The notes beneath the pieces were generated by a model, which was given only the letters and a program-made list of their open reading frames with translations, did not search any database and was not told the origin of the DNA. A stretch of DNA of 64,000 nucleotides, from positions 124,001 to 188,000 of the forward strand of contig NZ_LT629732.1 in the NCBI RefSeq assembly GCF_900104745.1, written 5' to 3'. Positions 43,000-51,862 of the stretch are shown one piece after another. This DNA is from Actinopolymorpha singaporensis (GTDB lineage: Bacteria; Actinomycetota; Actinomycetes; Propionibacteriales; Actinopolymorphaceae). The position numbers and the translations under genes were made by a program. Each line of letters begins with the position of its first letter. Within the stretch, counting starts at the first letter, position 1.

Positions 43000-43992
43000 T
43001 CACACCGATAACGCCGAAGACCAATGCGTCCGAGCTTCTCTGGTCGTGCCAGGTTCCGCGGGACTGGAGGACGGTATGGTGCGTTGGCGTTCCCCGGATA
43101 GTTCGACGAAGCGTATTTCGATGTTGACGTCGGCGAGGCTGGCGATCTCGGTTGCGATTGCCGGTGTGGGGGTGGAGGAGAAGCGACCGCTGGGTGCGGA
43201 GGTGAGCAGGGTGGTGATCTCGCCTTGGCGGAGCACTGCGCCCAGGGCGATCACGAAGTCCAGGAGTCCCCGGGGTGCGACGATGCGTTCGAGGGCGGAG
43301 AGTGTGTCGACGACCATCCTGTTGGGTTCGTAGTCCTCGATTTCTCTCCGCATGCCGAGGAAGTGGTCCTCCAGCGAGGCTTCCTCCGGGTAGGAGGAGA
43401 CGACGCGGACCAGTCCGGACCTCTCCATCGCTTCCAGGTCCATGCCCCACCCTCGTGCGTTGCGGACGAGGCGGTCGTGGGTCTCGTCGTAGGTGTAGAG
43501 CAGGCACTTCTCCCCGGCCTCGAACGCAGCGTTGGCGAACATCAGCCCGGCCAGCGTCTTGCCGGCTCCGGTGGGGCCGGTGAGGAGCGCGATCGCGTCC
43601 TTGTAGAACCCGCCGCCGCACATTTCGTCCAGGTCTGGGGTGCCGGTGGACACCTTCGCGGCGGAGGCCTCCTCCCGGGGAGTGAGGAACGCCAGCGGGA
43701 TGATGACCATGCCCTGGGTGGGGTCGATGGTGAACAGCCACTCACCGGTGCGGTGCGGGGCGCCGCGGAACTTGACGATCTCGATGGGTCGGCGACGGCG
43801 TTCGGCCTGGAGGACGTTCCGCAGGACGATCACGTTGTCCAGGACGAATTCCTCGACTCCGAGGTGGGAGACCCCGTCATGCTCCTGGAGGCGTTCGGCG
43901 GTGAGGACATAGATGATGCCAAGGGCTTTGAGATGGTTGGAGAAGCGGAAGAGTTCGGTACGGACCTCCCCGACATTCGGATAGTGGGACAA
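43000..43992 (-). pseudogene. KaiC-like RecA-family ATPase, 5' truncated and 3' frameshifted
   Basis: The sequence matches KaiC: end of the first domain (RTELFRFSNHLKALGIIYVLTAERLQEHDGVSHLGVEEFVLDNVIVLRN) and the whole second domain with Walker A LLTGPTGAGKT, CLLYTYDETHDRL, and Walker B NRMVVDTLSALE. The first domain's own Walker A half is absent; only a TTG is available as start. After FVELSGERQRT the reading changes to another frame (TVLQSRGTWHD continues in frame 3), so the C-terminus is also damaged. KaiC-like proteins in actinobacteria usually pair with histidine kinases; none is here. Confidence 0.75.
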
Positions 43993-44327
43993 AAGGACGC
44001 ATCCGGCGAAGCCATTGGTACCCCCAAAATCAGCCTGATATTAGGGGCCGATGCAGTATCCGGCCGCTATCCGGCCGACGGGAAAGGCATTCAATTCACG
44101 ACACGCCCGCCGGTTGAATCATCACAGCGCTGATCGGAAGATCACCAGACCTGTCCCGGACTCTTGTACCTCATATCAGCCACCACACCGAACCGGACCG
44201 CCCGGACACAGGGTCCTACGAGCCGACCTTTCACCGGCATGTGCGCCCAAAGGCCACGTCGGCACCCACCGCCGGATGGACCTACACGGCTCCGAACGGG
44301 GACGAAATTCCCTATCCCTTTAATTTC
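43993..44327. other. Gap between the KaiC remnant and the IS element
   Basis: 335 bp, less GC-rich than average (for example CCTTTAATTTC before the IS). No start of the KaiC-like gene and no other gene found. It ends at the target site of the IS3-family element. Confidence 0.5.
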
Positions 44328-44381
44328 TGAATCGCCCTGGGTCGCTTGGAGGCTCCTGACCTTGGATACGAGGATGGAGCC

Positions 44382-44726
44382 ATGCCGAAGGAGCAGGTGC
44401 CTGGGAAGCCGCAGACGCGGCGGTACAGCCCAGAGGAGAAGGCTGCGGCGGTGCGGATGGTGCGCACGTTGCGGACCGAGTTGGGGTCTGAGCACGGGAC
44501 GGTGCAGCGGGTCGCGGAACAGTTGGGCTACGGGGTGGAGTCCCTGCGGACGTGGGTGCGTCAGGCCGACATCGACGACGGCGCGAAGCCTGGGATGACC
44601 TCGGCTGAAGCTGCGCGGATCGCTGAGCTGGAGCAGGAGAACCGGGAGCTGCGCCGGGCGAATGAGATCCTCAAGCGTGCGGCGTCTTTCTTCGGGGCGG
44701 AGCTCGACCGCCAGCACAAGAAGTAG
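44382..44726 (+). CDS. IS3-family transposase OrfA
   Basis: A 114-aa protein: RRYSPEEKAAAVRMVRTLR...VAEQLGYGVESLRTWVRQADID (HTH), then AARIAELEQENRELRRANEILKRAASFF, the leucine-zipper-like helix of OrfA. A putative frameshift near its end would join it to orfB. Confidence 0.93.
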   Translation: MPKEQVPGKPQTRRYSPEEKAAAVRMVRTLRTELGSEHGTVQRVAEQLGYGVESLRTWVRQADIDDGAKPGMTSAEAARIAELEQENRELRRANEILKRAASFFGAELDRQHKK

Positions 44727-44752
44727 CTACCTTCATCGACGCGAACCGTCAC

Positions 44753-45661
44753 GTGGTGTTTGAGGGTAGGGAGCTTGGAGTCGAGCCCATCTGCGCGGTC
44801 CTGCGGTCCGCAGGAGTGCGGGTGGCGTCCAGCACCTACTACGCGATCAAGTCCCGCACACCGTCGGCGCGGGCACGCCGCGACGCACAGCTGCGGGCGG
44901 TACTGCGCAAGCTGTGGGAGGACAACTACTCCGTCTACGGGGCACACAAGTTGTGGAAGGCGGCCCGACGGGCCGGGCACGACATCGGCCGGGACCAGAC
45001 CGCCCGGCTGATGCGGGCCGAACACATCGCCGGCGCCCGCCGCAGTAAACGGGTGATCACCACCCGTCCCGGTGAGGGCATACCGCGGCATCCGGACCTG
45101 GTGCGGCGCGACTTCACCGCCACCGCGCCGAACCAGCTGTGGGTGACCGACCTGACCTACGTGCCGACCTTCGCCGGTGTCGCCTACGTGTGCTTCATCG
45201 TCGACGCGTTCTCGAGGGCGATCGTGGGCTGGCGGGTCGCCTCCCACATGCGCACCCAGATGGTGCCCGACGCGATCGAGATGGCCCGATGGTCACGGGG
45301 CACCCGGCTGGGTGGGCTGCGCTGTCACTCCGATGCCGGGTCGCAGTTCACCAGCGTGCGCTACGGAGAACGGCTCGCCGAGATCGGTGCGGTGCCCTCG
45401 ATCGGCACGGTCGGGGACTCCTACGACAACGCCCTGGCCGAGACGGTCAACGGCTACTACAAGACCGAACTCATCCGCGGCCCAGCACACACGGGCCCGT
45501 GGCGCACCGTCGACGACGTCGAATTGGCCACCCTGGGCTGGGTGCACTGGCACAACACCACCCGGCTCCACGGCTACCTCAACGACCTACCGCCCACCGA
45601 GTTCGAAGCAGCGTTCTACGCTACCCAACAGGGCGACAAGCCACTGGCCGAAATCACATAG
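44753..45661 (+). CDS. IS3-family transposase OrfB (DDE)
   Basis: A 302-aa integrase-core protein. The DDE residues are seen in LWVTDLTYVPTFAG, RCHSDAGSQFTS and NALAETVNGYYKTELI. The frame is open upstream of the GTG, reading VATFIDANRHVVFEGRELG, so the active product is probably an OrfAB fusion made by -1 frameshifting around CAC AAG AAG at the end of orfA. Confidence 0.93.
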   Translation: MVFEGRELGVEPICAVLRSAGVRVASSTYYAIKSRTPSARARRDAQLRAVLRKLWEDNYSVYGAHKLWKAARRAGHDIGRDQTARLMRAEHIAGARRSKRVITTRPGEGIPRHPDLVRRDFTATAPNQLWVTDLTYVPTFAGVAYVCFIVDAFSRAIVGWRVASHMRTQMVPDAIEMARWSRGTRLGGLRCHSDAGSQFTSVRYGERLAEIGAVPSIGTVGDSYDNALAETVNGYYKTELIRGPAHTGPWRTVDDVELATLGWVHWHNTTRLHGYLNDLPPTEFEAAFYATQQGDKPLAEIT

Positions 45662-45809
45662 CCAGAGCCTCCACAAGACCCAGGGCGATTCATTCCGCGT
45701 CTCGAGGGCGGTCACGGCCGCCGCGTGCCCACCTCGCCAGCCCGGCCCACGGAGTATCCCCCTGCCGAGGCTGCGACAGTTCAGCGGCCCGCCGCGCTAC
45801 GTTGAAGAC

Positions 45810-46472
45810 ATGCCCACCGCCGACGACGGTCGGCAGTACGAACCGATCGAGATCCCCCGAAGGCAGCGGATCGCCCTGACCTTCCGGCAGCGAGCCGCCC
45901 AGACGCGCGCGCTCGCGGCGCGGCTGCGGAAGGGAGCGTCGGAGAGAAGGAGACTCCTCGCGGCCCAGGAGGATGAGGCCGCCACGGGGCGCCGCCGAGC
46001 ACGGGACGAACGCGCCGCCGCCACCGAAGGCCGCGAAGACTCCACCAAAGAACGGCACCGCAAGACCTACATCCGCAACGTGGCGTCCGACGCCCGCCGT
46101 CGGCTCGAAGAACTTCGATACATCGAAGCCGACGAACGTTCGCGCGCCGGCGACCAACGAGACCAACTCGGTAACCAGCGCAACCACGAGGCCGACGAAC
46201 GCGACCGCGATGCCGACGAACGTGAACGAATCGCTGACAAACGGGAGACAATCGCCGACCAGCGCGACCGCGAAGCCCACCAACGGGAAAGACTCGCAGA
46301 CGACCGCGAGCGCGACGCAGACCAGCGCGACCACGAAGCCGACCGGCGTGACCGCGACGCTGACCGGCGTGAACAAGCCGCCGACGAACGCGAACAAGCC
46401 CTCGACGAGACCGGAGGAATCAGCCACGAGGGCGACAGTCATGGCGGACCCCATCACCCCCGCGCCACCTGA
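45810..46472 (+). CDS. Highly charged coiled-coil protein with Asp-Arg repeats
   Basis: A 220-aa protein. After a basic N-terminal region (RQRIALTFRQRAAQTRALAARLRKG), residues ~95-205 consist of degenerate 7-residue units such as DERDRDA, DQRDREA, DDRERDA, DRRDRDA. The regular D/E-x-R pattern suggests a single long charged helix or coiled coil. Similar repeats occur in some actinobacterial proteins of unknown role. ATG 45810. It starts 118 nt after the IS and may have lost its original upstream region. Confidence 0.65.
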   Translation: MPTADDGRQYEPIEIPRRQRIALTFRQRAAQTRALAARLRKGASERRRLLAAQEDEAATGRRRARDERAAATEGREDSTKERHRKTYIRNVASDARRRLEELRYIEADERSRAGDQRDQLGNQRNHEADERDRDADERERIADKRETIADQRDREAHQRERLADDRERDADQRDHEADRRDRDADRREQAADEREQALDETGGISHEGDSHGGPHHPRAT

Positions 46473-46645
46473 CGCCGCTCAAGCCGGCCACCCATCCACC
46501 GGGCCGTTCACCGGCGATCCATGTCAGGCCCCACGCCCGACCGCAGCAGCGTGGCCCGGGACGGCGAGGGCGGTGTGGTCGAGCGCATGAGCGGTACGGA
46601 AGACCTTCCCTCCGGGATGTCTGCGTTCGCGCCTACCATGCCGCC

Positions 46646-47068
46646 ATGGTCGCCCGGATTCCGATCGCAACCGCCGCACTTGTGCACGACGGTCTCGTGC
46701 TGATGGCCCATCGCCACCCAATGCGTCAGGCGTATCCCGACCGCTGGAGCCTTGTCGGCGGACATGTCGAGCCGGGCGAGTTACCTCGCCAGGCCGTCAT
46801 TCGGGAATGCCGCGAAGAACTCGGTGTTCACGTCCACGACCCGCTGCCCATCCCGATGACAGTCAGCGACTCCGCCCTCGACATGCACGGGTTCCTCATC
46901 ACGCGTTGGGACGGGGAACCCGTCATCGCCGCGCCCGAGGAGCACGACGATCTTCGCTGGTTCCGGCCCAACGATCTCGCAGACCTGAACCTGGCCCACC
47001 CGGAAAGCCTGTCGAGCATCCTGAGAGCCGTCCGGGCCGCAACCGAAGAGCGACGGGGGACGGAGTGA
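46646..47068 (+). CDS. Nudix hydrolase
   Basis: A 140-aa protein. The Nudix box is complete: GGHVEPGELPRQAVIRECREELG (G-x5-E-x7-REUxEE-x-G form), preceded by YPDRWSLVG. Strand and helix order fits the whole fold (ALVHDGLVLMAHRH at the start, ALDMHGFLITRWDGEP in the middle). Substrate is a nucleoside diphosphate linked to an unknown group. ATG 46646. Confidence 0.9.
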   Translation: MVARIPIATAALVHDGLVLMAHRHPMRQAYPDRWSLVGGHVEPGELPRQAVIRECREELGVHVHDPLPIPMTVSDSALDMHGFLITRWDGEPVIAAPEEHDDLRWFRPNDLADLNLAHPESLSSILRAVRAATEERRGTE

Positions 47069-47519
47069 AGGTGATACCCCGGCCCGGCGTGGCCGCTGGT
47101 TTGTCGGTCTGACACCCAGCCGCCGCCGCGAGAGACACCACCAGAAGCCCCGCGCGCAGCAACCGTCCCGAAACGCCGACACCGCATCGCCAGGTTCCTC
47201 GCAAGCCTGGCCCCTCCGGTCGACACGCGAGGCCTCTCATTCGCATCGCCCGGGCTGCCCGGTCGCCCGATCGTTGGATCGCCAAGTGGCGTTGGGTGAT
47301 GCAACGCCACGTCCAGCACACCGGCACCCGAGAACCCGGTGCCGTCGCGCTGGGATCGCGACAAACCTCGCATCTCCTCGCCTCCCGCCGACCTCCGGGC
47401 GATATGCGTAGGTCTGCGCTGTGACCCTGGCCGTCGCGAGTGGGGCACCCACGCCGGTCGCGTGCGGCAGGATGATTCGTGGAGCCGACTTCTGCTGGAC
47501 GCCTGGGGGGAGGAGTGCC
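47069..47519. other. Intergenic stretch with a possible lipoprotein-signal remnant
   Basis: 451 bp without a full gene. On the minus strand around 47060-47180 the frame reads RLLRAGLLVVSLAAAAGCQTDKPAATPG, which looks like a lipoprotein signal and Cys, but the frame then runs antisense through the Nudix gene. It is probably the surviving 5' end of a deleted lipoprotein gene, or chance. Confidence 0.3.
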
Positions 47520-48023
47520 ATGAACCAGGCTGTTCTCAACTCGATGACCGCAGCCGAGCGCCGCCTTGTTGCCGAGACGTCGCGTGAGGCGATGGCGGAT
47601 CTGGACGAGGAGGAGCTGCTCGCGCTCCATTCCCGGATCCGGCGGGCACGCTCGAAGTACGTGTCCAAGTACAGGCGAAAGGCCAGCCGGACCGTGGTGA
47701 AGCGTGGCGGGCGGGGATTCAGCTATCCGAAGAACCAGCGGGACCGGAACAAGGCCGAGATCTTCGAGGTGGCGCTCGCATCGGTCAGCAAGCAGGTCGG
47801 CCAGCATGCCACCCGGGCCGCGGACGAGCTCAAGGCGTCCCGCCTGGCTGCCGCCCGGTCAGGCCAATCCGGTCCGGCGAAGACAGCTCCGCGGGCTGTG
47901 TCCTCACGAAGGCCCGCGACGTCTCGGCCACGGGGGGTCAAGAAGACGACCGGGGGCATCAAGAAGGACGCGTCGAGCCGCGCAGCGGGGGCCAGGCGGC
48001 AGGCCAGGCGAGATTCCCGCTGA
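47520..48023 (+). CDS. Basic unknown protein with Lys/Arg-rich tail
   Basis: A 167-aa protein: SMTAAERRLVAETSREAMADLDEEELLALHSRIRRARSKYVSKYRRKA, then GRGFSYPKNQRDRNKAEIFEVALASVSKQV and a tail rich in Ala, Lys, Arg, Ser and Pro. ATG 47520 has GGAGG with good spacing. I recognise the front part as a recurrent actinobacterial hypothetical. The basic tail suggests nucleic-acid binding, but this is not established. Confidence 0.7.
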   Translation: MNQAVLNSMTAAERRLVAETSREAMADLDEEELLALHSRIRRARSKYVSKYRRKASRTVVKRGGRGFSYPKNQRDRNKAEIFEVALASVSKQVGQHATRAADELKASRLAAARSGQSGPAKTAPRAVSSRRPATSRPRGVKKTTGGIKKDASSRAAGARRQARRDSR

Positions 48024-48134
48024 AAGAACGAGTTCGGCGGTCAGCGGTGCCTCGAGGGAGTTGTCGAAAGGCGGTACGCCGTTCCCCGCCATCAGCAGGC
48101 CCCCAGGCTGCCCAGGACGGGCCCACCCTCGGGT

Positions 48135-48242
48135 TCAGTGCACGGTACGCCGCATGACGCAGTTCCCGCTGCCCTTGCTGCGAAGGAATTCGAAGCCCGC
48201 CCGTTCGAACAGGGACCGGGTGCCGTTGTAGAGCACCGCTCG
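48135..48242 (-). pseudogene. C-terminal remnant of a GNAT acetyltransferase
   Basis: The minus strand reads LYNGTRSLFERAGFEFLRSK followed by GSGNCVMRRTVH and a stop. 'GTRSLFERAGF' is the C-terminal motif of a GNAT subgroup (acetyl-CoA loop helix and last strand). No upstream domain can be found in any frame, so only about 35 codons survive. Confidence 0.5.
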
Positions 48243-48330
48243 GCTCTCCCATCGTCCCGGCGCAGCTGTTCCCGTACGCCGTGCAGGATCGCACAGAACC
48301 CGGACGAGATCGGGTCGGAACACAATTGGA

Positions 48331-49404
48331 GTGGTGCGAACCGACCGGGCAGGCGACCATGTCTGCGTGCTGAGGGACCAGAGGCTGCCCCCGCAAGGCG
48401 GACTGCCGCCGGCGGACGGCGTCGGTGGGACCGTCGTGGAGATCGCCTGCGACGAGTCCGGGTTCTCCGGCACCAACCTGCTGGACACGGCCACCCCGTT
48501 GTTCACGCACGCGAGCGTCGACCTGCGGGTGGACGAGGCGGACGACCTCCTCCGGGCGCTGCGGTCCGGGTCCGGATGGTCGCTCAACGAGTTCAAGTCC
48601 GGGAGATTCCTGCGCAGCCAGCGTTCGAGTGACGCGCTGGAGTGGTTGCTGACGGCCCTGCACGGCCGGGCGCACGTCCACCTGGTCGACAAGGAGTACT
48701 TCCTCGTCACCCGCATCGTCGACCTGTTCCTGGTCGAGCCCTCCTACGCGGCGGGTACCCGGCTGACCCAGGAGCACCGTCCCGCCGCCCTCGCCCTGTA
48801 CCGCGCGGGACGATCGGGCGGTCACGACTGGACGGCGTTCCTCGCGGCGTTCGTCAGACTGGTGCGTACGAAACGGCAGCACCAGCCGGATCGCAACGTC
48901 ATGGAACGCTTCTTCCAGGCGCGCGACTCGCTGGCCGGAGCCCGGCTCGGCGCCGAGGCCGACGTCGTCCTCGATGCGCTCACCCGGGCGCGCGTGTGGG
49001 AAGTCGTGAACCGGCTGATGAACGACGACCGCTCGATCCCGCCACCGCTGGAGCCGATGCTGCCGGCGCTGGCCGAGACAGTCCTGTTCTGGAGCGGCGG
49101 AACACGGCGGGTGCTGGTGATCCACGACGAGCAGAGCGCTCTCACGGCCGGCCGGTTGCGGCGTCTCCAGCAGGTACTCGCCTACGGTGCCGACTCGCCG
49201 GCAGTCGACCCGGACGAGGGCGAAGCCCCGTGGGCGAGGGAGTCGCCGTTGGCCGGCCTGGTGACCGTCGACTCCCGGGACGACCCGCGAGTTCAGGTCG
49301 CCGACCTGCTGGCCGGTGTCGCCCGGCGGACACCGAACGTCGGCGGCGACGGCCTGCTCCGGCCGTTCCTCTCCCCTACGTCGCTGCGAGATCCCGAGGG
49401 ATGA
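48331..49404 (+). CDS. DUF3800-like (RNase H-fold-like) protein
   Basis: A 357-aa protein: VVEIACDESGFSGTNLLDTATPLFTHASVDL at the front, LVIHDEQSALT in the middle, and VDSRDDPRVQVADLLAGVARRT near the end. The opening 'DESG' and closing 'D...QVADLLAG' are the landmarks of DUF3800 proteins, whose acidic residues resemble a metal-dependent nuclease site. Some relatives occur in defence loci, but there is no such context here. GTG 48331. Confidence 0.75.
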   Translation: MVRTDRAGDHVCVLRDQRLPPQGGLPPADGVGGTVVEIACDESGFSGTNLLDTATPLFTHASVDLRVDEADDLLRALRSGSGWSLNEFKSGRFLRSQRSSDALEWLLTALHGRAHVHLVDKEYFLVTRIVDLFLVEPSYAAGTRLTQEHRPAALALYRAGRSGGHDWTAFLAAFVRLVRTKRQHQPDRNVMERFFQARDSLAGARLGAEADVVLDALTRARVWEVVNRLMNDDRSIPPPLEPMLPALAETVLFWSGGTRRVLVIHDEQSALTAGRLRRLQQVLAYGADSPAVDPDEGEAPWARESPLAGLVTVDSRDDPRVQVADLLAGVARRTPNVGGDGLLRPFLSPTSLRDPEG

Positions 49405-49459
49405 CGAACGTGTCGATTCCGGCAGTACGACGTCCGGGATCGGCGCTACTTTGTCCGGC

Positions 49460-50410
49460 ATGAACGAGCGAACCCCGCCGATCGACTGGCTGCTCGACTC
49501 CGACCCGGCGCTGCGGTGGCAGGTCCTGCGTGATTTGACCGACACGCCCGCCGACGCGGTGGCCGCCGAGCGTGCCCGGGTGGCGAGCGAGGGCTGGGGA
49601 GCCCGGTTGCTGGCCGCTCGCGACCCGGACGGCCAGTGGATGGGAGGCGCGTGCTTCCCCGGCCGCGGCGAGCCGCCGAAGGACGGCAGCCAACCATGGA
49701 CGTCGACCCTGCCCGCCATGATGGAGCTGTACGACTTCGGCCTCGACCCGGCCTGCGAGACAGCTCGCGAGATGACCTCGCTGGTCGCCGCGAACTGCCG
49801 CTGGGAGTACGACGATCTGCCCTTCTTCGACGGCGAGGTCGAGCCGTGCATCAACGGCCGCACGGTCGCCCTCGGCGCCTACTTCGGCGCCGACGTGAGC
49901 CAGATCGTCACTCGCCTGCTCACCGACCAGCTCCCCGACGGCGGATGGAACTGCTGGACCGAACACGGTGCCAAGGTGTCGTCGTTCCACTCGACGATCT
50001 GCGTGCTCGAGGGACTGCTGGAGTACGAACGTGCCACCGGCGGATCGGCGGAGCTGCGGGCCGCGCGGCGCGGCGGTGAGGCGTACCTGCTCGAACGCGC
50101 GCTGTTCCGCCGGAGAACCACCGGCGAAGTGGTGGACGACGCCTGGTTGTCGTTCTCGTTCCCGACCAGATGGCACTACGACGTGCTCCGTGGGCTGGAG
50201 TACTTCCGCGCGGCCGACGTCAGGGACCCACTGCTGGACGAGGCGGTAGAACTCGTACGCTCCAAGCGCCAGGGCGACGGAACGTGGCTGCTGGAGAACA
50301 CCCATCCCGGCGCGGTGCACTTCCGGCTCGAGGACGGCGACGGTCGGCCGAGCAGATGGAACACCCTGCGGGCGTCCCGGGTGCTCGCCTGGTGGGACCG
50401 GCGCGGCTGA
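49460..50410 (+). CDS. Prenyltransferase/squalene-cyclase-like (alpha/alpha toroid) protein
   Basis: A 316-aa protein with repeated 'DG.W' type motifs: DPDGQWMGGACFPG, LPDGGWNCWTEHG, RQGDGTWLLENTHPG, and helices between them (VRSKRQ, ICVLEGLLEYERAT). This is the alpha-toroid of terpene cyclases, but it lacks an obvious DxDD. Activity unknown. ATG 49460 follows a CTTTGTCCGGC stretch with no clear SD. Confidence 0.75.
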   Translation: MNERTPPIDWLLDSDPALRWQVLRDLTDTPADAVAAERARVASEGWGARLLAARDPDGQWMGGACFPGRGEPPKDGSQPWTSTLPAMMELYDFGLDPACETAREMTSLVAANCRWEYDDLPFFDGEVEPCINGRTVALGAYFGADVSQIVTRLLTDQLPDGGWNCWTEHGAKVSSFHSTICVLEGLLEYERATGGSAELRAARRGGEAYLLERALFRRRTTGEVVDDAWLSFSFPTRWHYDVLRGLEYFRAADVRDPLLDEAVELVRSKRQGDGTWLLENTHPGAVHFRLEDGDGRPSRWNTLRASRVLAWWDRRG

Positions 50411-50419
50411 CGCGTGGCG

Positions 50420-50977
50420 TCAACCGAAGGCCGAGCGCAGTGACGCGTCCAGCTGACGGATCAGTTCGCCGACCCGGCCACCTCCGCGCGGGGCGGGCGG
50501 ATAGCGCCGCAGTACTTCCACCACGGCGGGGTCCGCGAGGGACCGGGCCCGTGCGAGGTGGTCGGCGCCGGCGGCCGGATCGTCTCCGGCGGACAGCTCG
50601 AACGCCCGTGCCGCATGGGCCGCTGCCCCGAGGATGTGCTTGACCTGGGTGGCTTTCGCCAACGGGTGAAGGAACGCCGCACCCGCCGCCGCGAGCCCCG
50701 CCCGAGCAGCTTCAGCTGCCGCAGCCTGTCCTGCGTCGCGCGCCTGCGAAGCCGCGCGCTGGGCCGCCCAGGCGTTGTCCCGCAGTGCCTTGGTTCGCTC
50801 GGCCCCGTCCGCGAACGCCTGCGCGGCGTCGATCGCATCTCGTGGGCGTTGGTCGTCCAGGCGTTCACGTTCGAAGATCACCAACGCCGGTCGCGCGCAC
50901 GCCACGGCGTAACCGGCGACCTCTCGAAGCTCGGCCAGGCTGAGCTCGACCGTCGTGGAGCCGTCCGCCATGGTCAT
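50420..50977 (-). CDS. Imm-5-like putative immunity protein
   Basis: A 185-aa, almost entirely helical protein: LSLAELREVAGYAVACARPALVIFERERLDDQRPRDAIDAAQAFADG, followed by many Ala-rich helices. This matches the layout of proteins annotated as Imm-5-like putative immunity proteins. No toxin gene is next to it; it overlaps the PHP gene stop as ATGA and so is coupled to it. A GTG three codons upstream is possible. Confidence 0.65.
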   Translation of the reverse strand: MTMADGSTTVELSLAELREVAGYAVACARPALVIFERERLDDQRPRDAIDAAQAFADGAERTKALRDNAWAAQRAASQARDAGQAAAAEAARAGLAAAGAAFLHPLAKATQVKHILGAAAHAARAFELSAGDDPAAGADHLARARSLADPAVVEVLRRYPPAPRGGGRVGELIRQLDASLRSAFG

Positions 50978-51825
50978 CGGGTCCACACGTCCGCCGGCCG
51001 GCGGCCCGGCCGGAACCCGAAGTGCTCGACCATGGCCACGGCTTCGGGGAAGTTGTTGGCGAGTGCTCGTGGTTCGTGCGCGTCACTGCCGAACGTGATC
51101 GCGCGGCCGCCCTCCTCGCTCCACCACTGCGGAATCCACGGGCGCAGCTGACCGCCGACATTCATCTCCAGCGCACGCCCGCTGCCTGCCAGCGCGCGCA
51201 TCGCCTGCCGGAAGCCGTCCTCGAACCGCCTCGGTTCGAACGGCCCGTTCACCTCACGCGGCCAGTAGCGAACGGCGTAGTCGATGTGGGTGAGCACCTC
51301 GAAGGCATCGGAACCGTCGACCATGCGGGGCACCTCGGCGAGGTACTCCCAGATCACCTTGTCCGCCGGCCACATCCCATACAGGGTGGGTGGTTCGTGC
51401 CGCCGGCCGTCGACCACCAGCGTGTGCAAGGAGCCGTTGACACGATCCAGTTTCGACACGTCCAGTACGTGCGACGCCACCTCCTCGTCAAGGTGCGGTT
51501 GCCCGAACTCCACTCCGGTGAGAATCCTCAGGTCGCGGAAACTGCGCCGGCAGCGTTCGATCGACTCGAGGTAGCCGTCGACCTCCAGGGGCGGAGGGAC
51601 CAGCGTCTGGTCGGGGCCGACCAGACGCTGCAGGTGACCGGCCAGGTCCGTGGGATCGACCTGCCAGCCCACGAAGTCCAGGTGCTCGGTGAACACGACC
51701 GCCGATAGGCCGATCCGCGCCGCGCGTGCGCAGGTCCGCTCCATGGTCCCCGCTGCCGGCGAGTCCGGCCCGCCGGTGTCCCAGGAGTACTCGCTGTGTA
51801 CGTGGGTGTCCGCCGGAAGCGTCAT
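50974..51825 (-). CDS. PHP-domain phosphoesterase, histidinol-phosphatase-like
   Basis: A 283-aa protein: LPADTHVHSEYSWDTGG (HxH metal motif), AVVFTEHLDF (EH), LTGVEFGQPH, VNGSLHTLV, EVLTHIDYAVRYWP, and FGSDAHEP (DxH). These are the metal ligands of a PHP phosphoesterase. Relatives include HisK-type histidinol phosphatases, but no other histidine gene is present, so the substrate is open. ATG 51825. Confidence 0.85.
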   Translation of the reverse strand: MTLPADTHVHSEYSWDTGGPDSPAAGTMERTCARAARIGLSAVVFTEHLDFVGWQVDPTDLAGHLQRLVGPDQTLVPPPLEVDGYLESIERCRRSFRDLRILTGVEFGQPHLDEEVASHVLDVSKLDRVNGSLHTLVVDGRRHEPPTLYGMWPADKVIWEYLAEVPRMVDGSDAFEVLTHIDYAVRYWPREVNGPFEPRRFEDGFRQAMRALAGSGRALEMNVGGQLRPWIPQWWSEEGGRAITFGSDAHEPRALANNFPEAVAMVEHFGFRPGRRPADVWTR

Positions 51826-51862
51826 GCGTACGCACCCCCTGCCGATGCCCGCTGGGCAACGC

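Larger units (their letters stand above)
44328..45692 (+). mobile_element. Complete IS3-family insertion sequence
   Basis: A 1365-bp element. Its 28-bp terminal inverted repeats (44328-44355 and 45665-45692) both begin TGAATCGCCCTGGGTC and end TGGAGGCTC, differing only in the three bases between. A 3-bp direct repeat TTC flanks it (44325-44327 and 45693-45695), the usual IS3-family target duplication. It holds orfA and orfB in the expected overlapping arrangement, both apparently intact, so it may still be mobile. Confidence 0.93.

Noticed and set aside
48331-51825. Defence island suggested by a DUF3800-like gene and an Imm-5-like gene
   Set aside because: The genes between and around them are ordinary metabolic types, and no nuclease, methylase, toxin or effector partner is present.
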